Shown: in pieces, positions 62,286-64,000 of the stretch
Position numbering within the stretch: position 1 is the first letter of the stretch
How the letters are laid out: each line of letters starts with the position of its first letter
NCBI GenBank assembly: GCA_024305405.1
Contig: JAKNDB010000103.1
Location: 124,001-188,000 of the forward strand
Direction: 5' to 3'
Length of the DNA: 64,000 nucleotides
Origin: Dirofilaria immitis
Lineage: Eukaryota > Nematoda > Chromadorea > Rhabditida > Onchocercidae
Notes under the pieces: model-generated
The model's input: the letters and a program-made list of their open reading frames with translations, nothing else
Told to the model about the DNA's origin: nothing
The model's database searches: none
Program-made: the position numbers and the translations under genes

Positions 62286-63456
62286 TGCGTGGGTAGATGT
62301 GACAAAGTCTGTGAAGCGTTGATGGCCGTTGTGCGTTTCACCATTTCGCCTTATGTTATTCTCGTATCATTTGATAATAATAATTTAGATGATATGATTA
62401 TTGAAACTTTTTTTATCCATGTAAGTAATATATTGGCTTCTTAGTTGACATTGATTTCCTCAGTTTTTCAGTCTCACCTCTAATACTAAAAGGAAGTTAG
62501 CTTAGCTTTTTTGCTACTAATGACGGAGTTTTATTGGCGAATAATAATCGCAAACAAGCTAAGAAATTTATTTATTCGAGATAAGAGATAAAGCTATTAG
62601 CTTTCAACAACATTAACGGTAATAATAATATTAAAACCATAATAATGGCGACATTAGATAATTGTCATTTTGATGCATTGTCACAGCTGCAGGTAATTCT
62701 AATTAGGTGGGCTGACTAAGTTCGATCTTCGTTATAATAATTTTTTCTGTTTTCAAATTTAAATAATTCCTGACTTTCTTTTTCTTCAAATACTCTGCTT
62801 CAGTGTTCCTAATTCAAATAGAAAAACACATATGATTTATTATTTAACAGTAATTTTCAGGCTGTTATATATTATATATTTGCTATACGGAAGAAGGAGA
62901 AGAGAGAGCGAGAAAGAAAGAAGGAAAGAAAAGCAAAATTCCGATACTGTTATTATTGTTATTTATTATCGGGTATTTGTTGTTATGTTTAGCAACTACC
63001 TTTATTACTATTATTACTTAAATATTGATGATGGATTCACTTATGGAATCAATTTTGTTCATCGCTTATTTCGCTTCATTACGGAAATTCTACCTACTGT
63101 TGCTTCTGTATCCGCCACCCTGAAGATTACTGCAATCATTATCTTCTAAAATTCTCTCAGAAGGGCTTCAGAATTTGCTGGGAATTAACCATTTTGAATG
63201 AAAATTACACTAACTATTTGCTATCTGTTATTGTTGCTGTCTAATCTGATGGCCGAAAAGTTATTATTGCTGTATGACTAGTCAAAGAGACATTACCTTA
63301 ATTATCGCTATTACCATCAGCGTTATCATCATTTTCATTATTTTGATAAATAATCGAATGTCCCAAAATGATCGATTTGCAATCGTCATTAATGGTATCT
63401 ATCATTGTTATCACCACGGTCATCGAATTTCGGTCTCACTTTGGTTATTTTCCTAG

Positions 63457-64000
63457 GAAAAACAAAGCTGTTATCGTTTTCTTTTTATAAGCGCTTTGTT
63501 TGCTAACTTTGTTCGAACAACTTTTGGTCAGGTTATGACGGATGGTAAGACTCATCGCTCCGCGATAAACGGTCACCGGTTACCCTTCAATATCCTCGTC
63601 GTATTACCAGAAAGAGAATCAAATAATGATAATTTTGGAATTACAATGCCAAAAGCACGGCCAGTAATCGATATCAGCGTAATGGATGCAATTCGGTCTG
63701 GGAAGATAGATGCGGATTTCTTGAATTTTACATATCATGATTCGAAGTTCTCAGAAAATGCAAATTTGGCGGAACGCTTTGCAACACTTGGTGTTGTAAC
63801 AGCTTATTGCTCTCATCGTTTGGACGCAATTCTTGGTTTCGCAGATAGTTATAGTCTGGCAACTACATCCAAAATTACCGCTGCTTTCGGACATGGCATA
63901 CCGGTAATCACCACCGCTGGGATGGTCTCAAATCTCGGCGATCGGCAAACATACCCGTTTCTTACTCGAATACAAGGTAGCTATCGACAAATGGCTGATA
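63457..64000 (+). CDS. Receptor-type guanylate cyclase, N-terminal extracellular domain, partial
   Basis: This is the start of an ANF-receptor (ligand-binding, periplasmic-binding-like) ectodomain as found in natriuretic-peptide-type receptor guanylate cyclases; the closest nematode type I recall is GCY-28-like, not certain. The exon opens behind the acceptor ttttcctag (63456) and is still open at the right edge. It begins with a hydrophobic, signal-peptide-like stretch (RFLFISALFANFV), then PFNILVVLPERES, LDAILGFADSYSLA, the typical IPVITTAGMVSN block and YPFLTRIQGSYRQMAD. The first Met in this exon is at 63535, after the hydrophobic stretch, so the true start is probably in an upstream exon. 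Transmembrane, kinase-homology and cyclase domains would lie beyond the window. A metabotropic-type receptor sharing this fold is the main alternative. Confidence 0.72.

Larger units (their letters stand above)
56063..63456. other. Gene-free upstream region of the receptor guanylate cyclase
   Basis: Seven kilobases of AT-rich DNA with no recognisable exon. The region from about 60.4 to 63.4 kb is rich in ATT/ATC/TAT triplet drift and short microsatellites, and probably contains 5' exon(s), introns or control DNA of the gene beginning at 63457. No specific element is identifiable. Confidence 0.45.

Overview
This window is eukaryotic. It is AT-rich, and its genes are broken into many small exons by mostly short GT-AG introns with TTTCAG/TTTTAG acceptors. 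Two genes start right behind a strong acceptor that looks like a spliced-leader addition site. The protein set (PEZO-1, an MSK/RSKN-2 kinase, DOD-18-like Maf, ABHD18, cytochrome c1, MEC-8, a receptor guanylate cyclase) reads as nematode. Base composition and intron style fit a spirurid or filarial worm, but I cannot name the species. Family assignments come from remembered family sequences, not from a search.

Layout: 89-7614 (-) holds 20 exons of a Piezo mechanosensitive channel that runs off the left edge. 7615-12029 has no supportable gene. 12030-17410 (+) is a complete 14-exon MSK-type kinase with two kinase domains. 19436-20971 (-) is a five-exon Maf pyrophosphatase with an in-frame TGA. 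It faces away from an ABHD18-type alpha/beta hydrolase at about 21457-23370 (+), and the two probably share a promoter. 24798-27631 (-) is the complete cytochrome c1 gene. 27632-38040 is almost empty apart from a GC-richer island near 30.8-31.0 kb. 38185-40704 (+) is mec-8, an RNA-binding splicing regulator with two RRMs. From 40705 to about 63456 I find no gene, only microsatellites and a roughly 6.1-kb near-perfect palindrome (49928-56062). The first visible exon of a receptor guanylate cyclase starts at about 63457 (+) and leaves the right edge.

The genes do not form an operon or a shared pathway; most are ordinary conserved housekeeping or neuronal genes. The two most notable things are the large palindrome and a set of about 12 single-base deficits, nearly all in short homopolymers, that break the frames of four otherwise well-conserved genes. 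In every case adding one base restores both the protein match and the intron phase. The two palindrome arms also differ by one base in A/T runs. I therefore read the breaks as consensus errors in the assembly rather than gene decay. I found no CRISPR array, rRNA, tRNA or recognisable transposase.
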